A stretch of 10,494 bases of DNA from JALEGB01 sp038530925 (GCA_038530925.1 JBCBCG010000154.1:1-10494); one strand, 5' to 3'. Counted from the first letter of the stretch, positions 1-8,696 are shown. Numbers and translations: made by a program. Notes: generated by a model not told the origin, from the sequence alone.

Positions 1-65
1 CTGCCCAGAGCCGTCCGCGCTCGACCTCGCGGCGCGGCCGCGTTGGTCGAGAGAGAGCCGCTCCC

Positions 66-446
66 ATGAGCCACACGATCCTGATCGTTGAAGACGATGA
101 GCTCAACATGAAGCTCTTCAACGACCTGCTGAGCGCGAACGGCTTTCGAACGCTGCAATGCGCCGATGGGATGAGCGCGCTGGACACGGCGCGCGCCGAA
201 GCGCCGGATCTGATCCTTATGGACATTCAGCTGCCAGAGGTCTCCGGGCTAGAAGTCGCCAAATGGATTAAAGAAGACGAGCAGCTGCGCGACATTCCCA
301 TCATCGCGGTGACCGCCTACGCGATGAAAGGCGATGAAGAGCGGATCCGCGATGGCGGCTGCGAGGCGTATATCGCCAAGCCAATCGCGATCGCCGACTT
401 CCTCTCTACGATCCAGCATCACCTTTCCGAAGGATTTGTCGGCTAA
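66..446 (+). CDS. divK: DivK, single-domain response regulator of cell polarity and division
   Basis: This 126-residue protein is a stand-alone receiver domain with no output domain. The acidic pocket is E9/D10, the phosphoacceptor is D53 (in LILMDIQLP), and the switch Thr and Lys are T83 and K105. The sequence follows Caulobacter DivK almost throughout, including LNMKLF near the N-terminus and MKGDEERIR at residues 87-95; D90, the site of a known Caulobacter divK mutation, is present. In that family, DivJ phosphorylates and PleC dephosphorylates DivK. DivK~P acts through DivL on the CckA-CtrA pathway and stimulates DivJ/PleC toward PleD. The ATG at 66 follows a purine-rich GAGAGAG and places the start as in Caulobacter. 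The next gene, pleD, begins 33 nt downstream, so the two are probably co-transcribed. Only 65 nt of upstream sequence is in the window and no promoter is evident there. Identification is firm. Confidence 0.97.
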   Translation: MSHTILIVEDDELNMKLFNDLLSANGFRTLQCADGMSALDTARAEAPDLILMDIQLPEVSGLEVAKWIKEDEQLRDIPIIAVTAYAMKGDEERIRDGGCEAYIAKPIAIADFLSTIQHHLSEGFVG

Positions 447-468
447 GCTTTGCGCTGTGGAACTGCGT

Positions 469-474
469 GAGAGG
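469..474 (+). promoter_or_regulatory. Shine-Dalgarno site of pleD supporting a GTG start
   Basis: GAGAGG lies 5 nt before the GTG at 480. Starting there gives an N-terminus (MSAKILVVDD) that aligns residue for residue with Caulobacter PleD, so the GTG is preferred over any downstream ATG. Confidence 0.7.
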
Positions 475-479
475 CCGCC

Positions 480-1909
<1,430 letters not shown>

Positions 1910-1910
<1 letters not shown>

Positions 1911-1932
1911 GCCGCGCCGGATCCTCGCGGCT
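1910..1932. terminator. Candidate hairpin between convergent pleD and tesA
   Basis: AGCCGCG (1910-1916) pairs exactly with CGCGGCT (1926-1932) around a 9-nt loop. It fills the 21-nt gap between the two stop codons and touches both. There is no T-run on either side, so intrinsic termination would be weak. It may instead be an RNA-end stabilising stem or a chance pairing in GC-rich DNA. Confidence 0.3.
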
Positions 1933-2726
1933 CAGCTTCGCGGCGCCGCCTTGCGCGCCCGCGCCTCGACCACCAGCGCCAAGACTTGCGGGCCGATGCC
2001 CTCGACGATCCGAGCGACGCCCTTGGCGGAGGGATGAAAGTCGTTGGGCAAGAACAGGCTCTGATCGAGCGAAGCGCCGTCGAGACCGTCGGCGAGGCCG
2101 GCGAGGAAAAACGGGTAGAGCCGCGCGCCATGCTTTTGCGCCAGGCGCGGATACATGCCGTCGAAGGTCTCTTTGTAGGCCGAGCCCCAATTGCCCGGCG
2201 CGCGCATGCCCGCCAAAAGCACCGGCAGCTTTTTGTCCTTCGTCAGAATGCGAAGCATCTCATCGAGATTGGCGACGGTCTCGATGAGCGGCGGATTATT
2301 GCCGCGGAGCGCATCATTGCCGCCGAGCTGCAGGATCACCGCATCGGCGTCAGGGCCCACCGCCCAGTCGAGCCGCGCCAAGCCGCCTGCGGTGGTCTCG
2401 CCTGAGACGCCGGAGTTCACGACCGTCACCGGGCCGGCGCCTTGGCTCTCCAACCAGCGCTGAAGCTGCGGCGCGAAGCCCTGCGCCGCGGGAAGGCCAT
2501 AGCCTTGGATCAGGCTGTCGCCGAAGGCGATGATCGTCACCGGCGCGGGCGCCTCCTCAGCGCTTCGCGCTTCCTCGGCGAGGGCGGGCGCGATCGCGGC
2601 GCCAGCGGCCAAAAGCGCCGCCGCGGCGACGCGCTTCGCAGCGCCAAGGAGGCGCGAAGCGCGGACGCGGCGGCCTGAGAGGCGGTCGGAGAGGTTGAAC
2701 TCGCGCCGGCCGGACGCACATCGCAT
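1932..2726 (-). CDS. tesA: TesA-like SGNH/GDSL lysophospholipase, thioesterase or arylesterase, exported
   Basis: This 264-residue protein hydrolyses acyl esters or thioesters in the periplasm by family analogy with E. coli TesA. A hydrophobic signal segment (about 33-50, ending in APALA before EEA) follows a basic N-region. SGNH blocks appear in order: FGDSL with nucleophile S71, NSGVSGET with oxyanion G109, LGGND with N137, and a C-terminal NDFHP with H231. The YPRLAQKHGARLYPFF stretch also matches TesA. The usual Asp three residues before the catalytic His is Asn (N228), with D229 next to it. The frame stays open far upstream, but that part is antisense to ybbA and not protein-like. ATG at 2726 is the only sensible start before the signal segment, although no Shine-Dalgarno is seen. 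It is divergent from ybbA-ybbP, the same layout as in E. coli. The family call is firm; the substrate is unknown. Confidence 0.92.
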   Translation of the reverse strand: MRCASGRREFNLSDRLSGRRVRASRLLGAAKRVAAAALLAAGAAIAPALAEEARSAEEAPAPVTIIAFGDSLIQGYGLPAAQGFAPQLQRWLESQGAGPVTVVNSGVSGETTAGGLARLDWAVGPDADAVILQLGGNDALRGNNPPLIETVANLDEMLRILTKDKKLPVLLAGMRAPGNWGSAYKETFDGMYPRLAQKHGARLYPFFLAGLADGLDGASLDQSLFLPNDFHPSAKGVARIVEGIGPQVLALVVEARARKAAPRS

Positions 2727-2787
2727 CAGCGAAGAGAGCGCGCGCGATCCGCGCCGGGCGCCGGCGGGCGAAGCATGAAGAGGCGAG
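2727..2787. other. 61-bp divergent intergenic region between tesA and ybbA
   Basis: This very GC-rich spacer must serve both directions. I see no convincing -10 element in it. GAAGAGG at 2777-2783 is a ribosome-binding site for ybbA. Promoters may extend into the opposing 5' coding ends; for example a TTGAAC lies at 2695-2700 on the plus strand, but without a good -10 partner. Confidence 0.5.
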
Positions 2788-3534
2788 ATGGCGATGTCAG
2801 TCGATCCTGAAGGAGCGCCGGTGATCGAGCTGCGCGACGCGCGGCTTTCGCTTGAGAGCAAGGCGGGCCTTGTCGATATTCTCCAAGGCGTCGATCTGAC
2901 GATCGGCCGCGGCGAGACGGTGGGCGTCGTGGGTCCTTCGGGCTCCGGCAAATCGTCTCTCCTCATGATCATGGGCGGTCTCGAACGCGCCACCGGCGGC
3001 CTCGTCCAGGCGCTCGGACGCGATCTCACCACGCTCGACGAAGACGCGCTGGCGCGCTTCCGCCGCGATCATATGGGCGTCGTCTTCCAATCCTTCCACC
3101 TGATCCCGACCATGACCGCGCTCGAAAACGTCGCCGCGCCGTTGGAGCTCGCCGGCGACCGCGACGCGTTCGAGAAGGCGCGCGCCGAGCTTGAGCAGGT
3201 GGGCCTCGGCGCCCGGCTCGATCATTATCCCGCGCAGCTCTCCGGAGGCGAGCAGCAGCGCGTGGCGCTCGCCCGCGCCGCCGCGCCCGAGCCCGAAATC
3301 CTGCTGGCGGACGAGCCCACCGGCAATCTCGACGGCGCCACGGGCGAGGCGATCGTGTCGCTGATCTTTGGGCTCGCGGAGCGGCGGGGCGCGACGGTGG
3401 TGCTGGTGACGCATGACGATCAGCTCGCCGCGCGCTGCGCTCGGCAAGTCCGCGTGGGCGATGGGCGCATCGTCGCCGACAGCGCGCTGAGCGCCGCCGC
3501 GCCGGCGCCGGCTCCGCAGCGCGGGGCCGCGTAA
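2788..3534 (+). CDS. ybbA: YbbA-like ABC transporter ATP-binding protein (MacB/LolD type)
   Basis: This 248-residue cytoplasmic ATPase powers the FtsX-like permease encoded next to it. All ABC motifs are present: Walker A GPSGSGKSS (49-57), Q-loop Q101, signature LSGGEQQR (151-158), Walker B ILLADEP (171-177), D-loop GNLD (179-182) and the switch H209. The SFHLIPTMTALENV stretch after the Q-loop is typical of the LolD/MacB/YbbA class. The last ~17 residues are an Ala/Pro-rich tail without clear function. Two in-frame ATGs compete, 2788 and 2794. GAAGAGG (2777-2783) is 4 nt from the first and 10 nt from the second, so either is possible. The stop codon overlaps the permease start by one base (TAATG), implying translational coupling. 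By analogy with E. coli it works with YbbP and probably TesA on hydrophobic molecules rather than on classical import. Confidence 0.93.
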   Translation: MAMSVDPEGAPVIELRDARLSLESKAGLVDILQGVDLTIGRGETVGVVGPSGSGKSSLLMIMGGLERATGGLVQALGRDLTTLDEDALARFRRDHMGVVFQSFHLIPTMTALENVAAPLELAGDRDAFEKARAELEQVGLGARLDHYPAQLSGGEQQRVALARAAAPEPEILLADEPTGNLDGATGEAIVSLIFGLAERRGATVVLVTHDDQLAARCARQVRVGDGRIVADSALSAAAPAPAPQRGAA

Positions 3535-6164
3535 TGGCCGTCGCCAGCGGGCCACGGGCGCGCGGACGTCTCGGCGGCGAGAAGCTTGGCTTTGTCGCGC
3601 GCCTCAGCACGGCCTTCGCCTTCGCCCGGCGCGAGCTGCGCGGCGGCCTGCGCAGTTTCCGGGTGTTTCTCGCCTGCCTCGCCCTCGGCGTCGCAGGCGT
3701 GGCCGGCGTCGGTTCGGTGATCGCCGCAATCGAAGCCGGGCTCGCCTCGAAAGGCCGAGAGCTGCTCGGCGGCGATGTCGAGATTGAACTCACCTACCGG
3801 CTGGCGACCACTGAGGAGCGCGCCGCCTTCGCGCAGCTCGGCGAGGTGGTCGAAACCATCGACGCGCGCGGCATGGCGCGGATCGAGGGCGACGCCGCGA
3901 TCGTCCAGGTCAAAGCGGTCGAGGCGGCCTATCCGCTCTATGGCGCTGTGACGCTCGAGCCGGCGATCCCGCTTGGCGAGGCGCTCGGCGTCGGCGCGGA
4001 CGGGCTGCCCGGCGCCGTGGCGGAGCCGGCGCTGATCACGCGCCTCGCGCTCAAGATCGGTGATACGGTGGAGCTTGGCGATCAAACCTTCCGCCTGAAC
4101 GCCGCCGTCACGGCCGAACCGGACCGGGTGGTGGGCGGCCTTGGCGCCTTCGGGCCGCGCTTCATGATCTCGCGGGAGGCCGTCGAGGCCACAGGCCTCG
4201 CCCAGCCGGGCACGTTGTTCGACACTGAATACAAAATCAAACTCGACCCCGCGCTCGCCGGCGCCGACCTTGAGGCCGAACGCGCGCAGCTTGAAGCCGC
4301 GTTTCCCGACAGCGGGTGGTCGTGGCGCGATCATCGCGAGGGACCGCCGGGCGTCGGCCGCGTGCTGAGCCAACTTGGCGCCTTTCTGATCCTCGTCGGC
4401 CTCGCCGCGCTGGCGGTCGGCGGCGTCGGCGTCGGGGCCTCGGTGCGCGCTTATCTCGAGAGCAAAACAGAGACGATCGCGACGCTGAAGACGCTCGGGG
4501 CGGACGGCGCGATGGTCTCTTGGGTGTATCTTCTTCAAATCACGGCGCTGAGCCTTCTTGGCGTCGGCCTCGGCCTGGCGATCGGCGCCGCCGTGCCGCT
4601 GCTCCTCGCGGAGACGCTGGCGGCGCGTCTGCCGACGCCGACGCGCTTCGGCGTCTATCCAGAGCCTCTTCTTGAGGCGGCGGCTTACGGGCTGATGGTG
4701 GCGTTTCTTTTCGCGCTCTGGCCGCTGGCGCGGGCGCGGGAGATCCGGGCGGCGGGCCTTTTCCGCGATCTCGTCGCGCCGGAGCGGCGCTTGCCGCCGC
4801 TCAGCTTCTTAGTCGCGATGGCGGCGCTCGCGGCTCTCATCACGCTGGCGGCGATCGTCTTCACCGGAACCGCGACGCTGTCGCTCGGCTTTGTGATCGG
4901 CGTCGCGCTGGCGCTTCTGGCGCTCAGCCTCGCCTCCTTCGCCGTCGGCCGCCTGGCGCGCTGGCTGGCGCGCACCTCGCTTGGCCGCGGACGGCTGCCG
5001 ATCCGCCTCGCGCTCTCCGGCGTCGCCGGGCCGGACGGGGCGGGCGGCGGCGAAACCCGCGGCGCGGTGCTGGCGCTCGGCCTCGGCTTGACCGTGCTCG
5101 CGGCGATCGGGCTTGTCGATTACAATCTGCGCAAGCTGGTGGTCGACCAGCTGCCGCAGCAAGCGCCGGCCTATTTCGTGATCGACATCCAAAACGCCGA
5201 TCTGCCAAGTTTTCTGGAGACCACCGAAGCGCTGCCGGGCGTGGAGCGCGTCGAAACGGCGCCGATGCTGCGCGGCCTCATCACGCGCATCAACGATATG
5301 AGCGCTGAGGACTGGACCGCCGCCGGCAATGTCGCCGAAGGCTTCGAATGGGTGCTCGCCGGCGATCGCGGCGTCACTTACGCCGACCGGCCGCCGCCCG
5401 GAACGACCGTGCTCGCGGGCGAGTGGTGGGCTGAGGATTACAGCGGCGAGCCGCTCGTCTCCTTCGGCGCGGAGCAGGGGCGCGGCATCGGCCTGTCGCT
5501 TGGCGACCGCATCACGGTGAACGTGCTCGGCCGCGACATCACCGGGCGCATCGCCAATTTCCGCGAAGTCGAGTTCCGCACCGGCGGGATCAACTTCCTG
5601 ATGCTGTTCGAGCCCTCGGTTCTGCGCGGCGCGCCGCATGCGCATATCGCGACGCTTTATGGCGAGGAGCCGGAGGCCGGCGCCTATCTCAGACGCATCG
5701 CCACCGAGTTCTCGGCGGTGACGGCGATCCGCGTGGAAGAAGTGCTCGAGCGCGCCGAAAGCGTGCTGCTGGACGTCGCCGCGGCGGCGCGGGCCGGCGC
5801 GTCCGCGACGCTGATCACCGGGCTCGCGGTGCTGATCGGCGCCACCGCGGCGGGACAGCGCCGCCGGATCTACGACGCGGCGATCCTGAAGACGCTCGGG
5901 GCGACGCGCGGCTCGATCCTCTCCGCCATGACGCTGCGTTCCGCCCTGCTCGGGCTCGCCGCGGCGCTGGTGGCGCTGGCGGCGGGCGCGGCGGCGGCCT
6001 GGGGCGTCGTCACCTTCGTCTTCCAAGCGTCGTTCGCCTTCGACTTCGCCACCGCGGCGGCGATTCTGCTCGGCGGCGTCGCGGCGACCTTGCTGACCGG
6101 AGCGCTCTTCTCGCTTGGGCCGCTCTCGGCCCGGCCGGCGCGGATTTTACGGGCGCGGGAGTGA
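3534..6164 (+). CDS. ybbP: YbbP-like FtsX/MacB-type ABC permease
   Basis: This 876-residue inner-membrane protein has two FtsX-type membrane modules. One hydrophobic helix near residues 40-65 precedes a periplasmic domain. Helices follow at about 280-305, 332-358, 382-400, 422-440 and 446-470. A helix near 510-530 precedes the second periplasmic domain, and helices at about 755-775, 803-830 and 837-863 complete it, about ten in all. Each FtsX module has a cytoplasmic KTLGA element (319-323 and 786-790), confirming internal duplication. Length and layout match E. coli YbbP rather than the four-helix MacB or LolC/E proteins. It starts by a 1-nt overlap with ybbA. Such permeases are thought to couple ATP hydrolysis to periplasmic movements; E. 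coli YbbAP is associated with TesA. An ATP-driven role in extracting or handing hydrophobic compounds to TesA is inference. Confidence 0.92.
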   Translation: MAVASGPRARGRLGGEKLGFVARLSTAFAFARRELRGGLRSFRVFLACLALGVAGVAGVGSVIAAIEAGLASKGRELLGGDVEIELTYRLATTEERAAFAQLGEVVETIDARGMARIEGDAAIVQVKAVEAAYPLYGAVTLEPAIPLGEALGVGADGLPGAVAEPALITRLALKIGDTVELGDQTFRLNAAVTAEPDRVVGGLGAFGPRFMISREAVEATGLAQPGTLFDTEYKIKLDPALAGADLEAERAQLEAAFPDSGWSWRDHREGPPGVGRVLSQLGAFLILVGLAALAVGGVGVGASVRAYLESKTETIATLKTLGADGAMVSWVYLLQITALSLLGVGLGLAIGAAVPLLLAETLAARLPTPTRFGVYPEPLLEAAAYGLMVAFLFALWPLARAREIRAAGLFRDLVAPERRLPPLSFLVAMAALAALITLAAIVFTGTATLSLGFVIGVALALLALSLASFAVGRLARWLARTSLGRGRLPIRLALSGVAGPDGAGGGETRGAVLALGLGLTVLAAIGLVDYNLRKLVVDQLPQQAPAYFVIDIQNADLPSFLETTEALPGVERVETAPMLRGLITRINDMSAEDWTAAGNVAEGFEWVLAGDRGVTYADRPPPGTTVLAGEWWAEDYSGEPLVSFGAEQGRGIGLSLGDRITVNVLGRDITGRIANFREVEFRTGGINFLMLFEPSVLRGAPHAHIATLYGEEPEAGAYLRRIATEFSAVTAIRVEEVLERAESVLLDVAAAARAGASATLITGLAVLIGATAAGQRRRIYDAAILKTLGATRGSILSAMTLRSALLGLAAALVALAAGAAAAWGVVTFVFQASFAFDFATAAAILLGGVAATLLTGALFSLGPLSARPARILRARE

Positions 6165-6215
6165 GTTTGTTCTCGCCCGCGCCGCCTCAGCGCCAATCTG
6201 TTCGCAATTGTTCAG

Positions 6216-6242
6216 GCGAGCGCCGCGAATTGTGGCGCTCGC
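6216..6242 (+). terminator. Perfect 9-bp hairpin downstream of ybbP
   Basis: GCGAGCGCC (6216-6224) and GGCGCTCGC (6234-6242) pair exactly around a 9-nt loop, 51 nt after the ybbP stop. No T-run follows on the plus strand. It may end ybbAP transcription with Rho help, protect the mRNA 3' end, or serve as a protein-binding dyad. Confidence 0.4.
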
Positions 6243-6288
6243 GGCCCGAAAAATGCCGCCGAACGCGACGATTTTCCTCGGACATTTC

Positions 6289-6317
6289 TTGAAAGCAAAC
6301 CTTCGGCGCCCAATATG
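6289..6317 (+). promoter_or_regulatory. Candidate housekeeping promoter of the BI-1 gene
   Basis: TTGAAA (6289-6294) is a good -35 hexamer. After a 16-17 nt spacer comes CAATAT/AATATG (6311-6317), a weaker -10. It lies about 50 nt before the ATG at 6368 in an otherwise GC-rich stretch, and downstream of the ybbP hairpin. Confidence 0.4.
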
Positions 6318-6367
6318 TGACGGCGGCGGAGAGATTCCGTTCCACGCAATCAATGGGGTTATCACTG

Positions 6368-7090
6368 ATGGCTGACTATCAGACCAGCGTCGCGCGGGGC
6401 GGCGTCCGCGCTGACATCGACGTAGGCCTGCGCGCCTATATGAATAAGGTCTACATGCTGATGGCGGTGGCGATGCTCGTCACCGGCGTCGTGGCCTTCT
6501 ATGTGGGCAACAACGCGTATCTGCTCCAGACCTTCTTCACCGGCGCGATGCGCTGGGTGGTCATGTTCGCGCCGCTGATCTTCGTGTTCGCCTTCGCGGC
6601 GATGATACACAAGATGAGCACAGCGACGGCGAACATCGCGTTTTACGCCTTCTCGGCGGTGATGGGCCTCTCCATCGCCTGGATCTTCGCCGTGTTCACG
6701 CTCGGCTCGATCGCGCAGACCTTCTTCGCGACGTCGGTCGCGTTCCTCGGTCTGAGCCTCTACGGCTACACCACCAAATCCGATCTCTCGGGCTGGGGCC
6801 GCTTCCTGATCATGGGTGTGATCGGTCTCATCGTGGTGTCGATCGCGAACATCTTCATTGGCTCTGACGCGCTTTCCATGGCGATCTCGGCGCTTGGCGT
6901 GCTGATCTTCGCGGGCCTGACCGCCTATGACACGCAGCGCATCAAGCAAGAGTATCTTGAGATGTCCGCCGCCGGACCGGAAGGCGAGGCGTATCTCGAG
7001 AAGGGCGCGATCATGGGCGCGCTGTCGCTCTACATCAACTTCATCAACATGTTCATGTTCCTGCTGCAATTCATGGGCAGCCAGGAGTAG
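6368..7090 (+). CDS. Bax inhibitor-1/YccA (TMBIM) family membrane protein
   Basis: This 240-residue integral membrane protein has about seven helices, beginning near residues 28, 62, 88, 115, 146, 170 and 215. Family hallmarks are LSLYGYTTKSDL (129-140), the AYDTQ motif in helix 6 (D188) and the final SLYINFINMFMFLL helix. Bacterial relatives are Ca2+-permeable, pH-sensitive leak proteins (B. subtilis YetJ) or modulators of FtsH proteolysis (E. coli YccA); neither role can be assigned here. The usual helix-7 Asp of the YetJ di-aspartyl pair is Asn224. The start chosen is ATG 6368, giving MADYQ as in many alphaproteobacterial relatives. Earlier in-frame GTG 6317 and ATG 6353 would add a short, non-conserved-looking leader, and GTG 6317 overlaps the putative -10 element. 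It is monocistronic, with its own promoter candidate and a strong terminator. Confidence 0.92.
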   Translation: MADYQTSVARGGVRADIDVGLRAYMNKVYMLMAVAMLVTGVVAFYVGNNAYLLQTFFTGAMRWVVMFAPLIFVFAFAAMIHKMSTATANIAFYAFSAVMGLSIAWIFAVFTLGSIAQTFFATSVAFLGLSLYGYTTKSDLSGWGRFLIMGVIGLIVVSIANIFIGSDALSMAISALGVLIFAGLTAYDTQRIKQEYLEMSAAGPEGEAYLEKGAIMGALSLYINFINMFMFLLQFMGSQE

Positions 7091-7131
7091 CGAAGCTGAT
7101 TGGCGGCGGCGCTTCGGCGGCGCCGCAAACG

Positions 7132-7163
7132 AAAAGCCCGCGGCGCGCCGCGGGCTTTTTTTT
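7132..7163. terminator. Strong intrinsic terminator after the BI-1 gene, probably bidirectional
   Basis: GCCCGCGGC (7136-7144) pairs perfectly with GCCGCGGGC (7147-7155), followed by eight Ts (7156-7163). A preceding AAAA (7132-7135) lengthens the stem and supplies a short U-tract for minus-strand transcripts, so it can also end rpmG, which converges on it. A second GC hairpin (7106-7112 with 7120-7126) sits just upstream. Confidence 0.92.
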
Positions 7164-7192
7164 GTTTCAAAAAGCGCTGCTGTCAAAAAACG

Positions 7193-7360
7193 CTATTTGA
7201 TCTTGCCTTCCTTAAACTCGACATGCTTCTTTGCGATCGGATCGTACTTCCGAACGACCATCTTTTCGGTCATCGTCCGCGAGTTCTTCTTCGTCACATA
7301 AAAGTAACCGGTGTCCGCGGTCGAGTTCAGGCGGATTTTGATGGTGGTTGGCTTCGCCAT
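7193..7360 (-). CDS. rpmG: 50S ribosomal protein L33 (bL33), cysteine-free form
   Basis: The 55-residue product begins MAKPTTIKIRLNSTADTGYF and continues with YVTKKNSRTMTEK, VVRKYDPIAKKHVEF and KEGKIK, the complete pattern of bacterial L33. It is a basic component of the large ribosomal subunit near the E site. The two CxxC zinc-binding pairs of zinc-type L33 are absent, so this is the zinc-independent form usual in proteobacteria. An AGGA (plus-strand TCCT 7367-7370) lies 6 nt before the ATG. It is the last gene of the minus-strand series Nudix-MFS-rpmG and ends 30 nt from the shared terminator. The 130 nt between it and the MFS gene leave room for its own promoter, as expected for a ribosomal protein. 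The identification is secure despite the small size. Confidence 0.96.
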   Translation of the reverse strand: MAKPTTIKIRLNSTADTGYFYVTKKNSRTMTEKMVVRKYDPIAKKHVEFKEGKIK

Positions 7361-7465
7361 ACTCCGTCCTCATGCGTGTGCGCGCCTGGCGCCGCGCGGA
7401 ACGCGCTCGTGAGGCGGGCGTAAATACTGAAAGCGCGGCCGATCGCTCGCCCGCGCGCTGAGGCT

Positions 7466-7494
7466 GTCCTACGCGCGGCGACCGCGCCGGTCAA
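7466..7494 (-). promoter_or_regulatory. Weak candidate promoter of rpmG
   Basis: On the minus strand TTGACC (plus 7489-7494) and TAGGAC (plus 7466-7471) are separated by exactly 17 nt. The -35 is good and the -10 poor. It overlaps the MFS stop codon and lies about 105 nt before the rpmG start. A chance match is quite possible. Confidence 0.25.
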
Positions 7495-8696
7495 GGCGCC
7501 GCCGGCCGCGCCGCCCGCCAAGCGAGCAGCAGATACGCCGCGGCTGCAAGCGCGATCGCCGCAGGCAAGCCGGGCGCGCTGCTCGGCCCGCTCGCGATCG
7601 GCGCGGCGATGGAGGCGAGCGGCGCGCCAAGCCCATAGCCGGCCACCAGCGCCGCTGCGCCCGCGGCCAGCGACGCGCCGCCGGCGCCCGCCTCGCCGCC
7701 GATCGCCACCAACGCCGCAATGTAGAGCCCGGCGCTGACGCCGCCCCAGAGAAACAACACCGCCAAGAGCCCGGTGAGCGCCGGCCCGCTCTGATCCGCC
7801 CCGGCGGCGGCGGCCCATAACAGCGCCAGCGCGCCGAGCAGACAGCCTGCGCCCGCGAACCGGACCATCGCCTGCGCCGGAACGCGATCGCAGGCCCAAG
7901 CAAGCAGCGGTTGGAGGATGAAGCCGCCCAGCGCGAAGGCGAGACCGAGGCTGACCGCCTCCCGCTCCGTCAGGCCGAGGCCCAGCCCCCACACCGGCAA
8001 AAGCGCGCCCGCGCCGAGCTCGAGCGCGCCGAACAGCGCCGCCGCCCAAAGCAGCGCCGGCGCCTTGCGCGCATAAGCGAGCGCGCTGGAGGCCGCGTTC
8101 GGCCCCAGCGCCGCGGCCTCGGCGCGCGGCGCGAGATCCCGCCCCCACGCCAGCGGCGCGCCCGCCAGCAGCGCAAGCGCCGCCAGCGCCCAGAACGGCG
8201 CCCATCCGCCGACGCCGGTCAGAAGCAGCGCCGCCGGCCCCGCCGCGAACCCCGCCGAAAGCGACAGCGCGTAAGCGCCGGCGACGCGCCCGCGCCGCGC
8301 CGGCGGCGCCGCGGCCATAATCCAGAACTCGGTCGCGCTGAACAAACCCGCCGAGGCGACGCCCAGCGCTGTTTGCAAAAGACAGCGCGCCGCGAAGCTC
8401 TCGATCGCCTTGAAGCTCAGGAGCGCGAGCGCCGTCGCCGCCAAGCAGGCCGCCACCAGCCGCGGCGCGCCGAGGCGGCGCAGCAAGGGCGGCGTCGCCT
8501 GCGCGCCGAGAATGATGCCAAGCGCGCCGCAAGCGACGGCGAAGCCGATCCAGCCGGGCCCGACGCCCGCCTCCTCATGCGTCAGCGCGATCAGGGGCAC
8601 GCCGCCGGCGCTGGCGACGCCGACCACCGAGATCGAGAGGATCGGCGCAAGCACCCCGCGCCCGCCCAACCCCGAGATCACGCCCGCGACGCTCAT
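7491..8696 (-). CDS. Major facilitator superfamily transporter (YcaD-like)
   Basis: This 401-residue, Ala/Gly/Leu-rich protein has about twelve hydrophobic helices in two halves separated by a central polar loop (about 185-212), the MFS pattern. A degenerate motif A follows helix 2 (GAQATPPLLRRLG, 64-76) and a better copy occurs in the second half (LAWACDRV, 265-272). The stretch ATEFWIMAAAPPARRGRVAGAY (121-142) and the following GP pair (153-154) resemble the YcaD-like branch. It is presumably an inner-membrane, proton-coupled exporter or sugar-type transporter; the substrate cannot be read from sequence. The ATG at 8696 follows GAGGG (plus 8704-8708) by 7 nt and is the first in-frame ATG. 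It starts 37 nt after the Nudix stop, so the two are likely co-transcribed. A similarly long frame on the same strand (7327-8532) is Arg-rich and not membrane-like, so this frame is the real one. Confidence 0.88.
   Translation of the reverse strand: MSVAGVISGLGGRGVLAPILSISVVGVASAGGVPLIALTHEEAGVGPGWIGFAVACGALGIILGAQATPPLLRRLGAPRLVAACLAATALALLSFKAIESFAARCLLQTALGVASAGLFSATEFWIMAAAPPARRGRVAGAYALSLSAGFAAGPAALLLTGVGGWAPFWALAALALLAGAPLAWGRDLAPRAEAAALGPNAASSALAYARKAPALLWAAALFGALELGAGALLPVWGLGLGLTEREAVSLGLAFALGGFILQPLLAWACDRVPAQAMVRFAGAGCLLGALALLWAAAAGADQSGPALTGLLAVLFLWGGVSAGLYIAALVAIGGEAGAGGASLAAGAAALVAGYGLGAPLASIAAPIASGPSSAPGLPAAIALAAAAYLLLAWRAARPAAP

Larger units (their letters stand above)
6165..6367 (+). 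other. Intergenic region between ybbP and the BI-1 gene
   Basis: No gene is seen in these 203 nt, which are visibly richer in A/T than their surroundings. They hold a perfect hairpin (6216-6242), a candidate promoter (6289-6317) and a GANTC methylation-type site (6333-6337). Confidence 0.6.

Noticed and set aside
2727..3032. N-terminal extension of tesA into the ybbA region.
   Set aside because: It would precede the signal peptide by 100 residues of Arg/Ser/Pro-rich sequence antisense to the well-supported ybbA gene.
6317..6367. Earlier GTG start for the BI-1 gene.
   Set aside because: It overlaps the likely -10 element and adds a leader unlike family N-termini; ATG 6368 gives the usual MADYQ start.
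7327..8532. A second 401-codon minus-strand frame over the MFS gene.
   Set aside because: It is Arg/Gly-rich without membrane helices and overlaps both rpmG and the real MFS frame.
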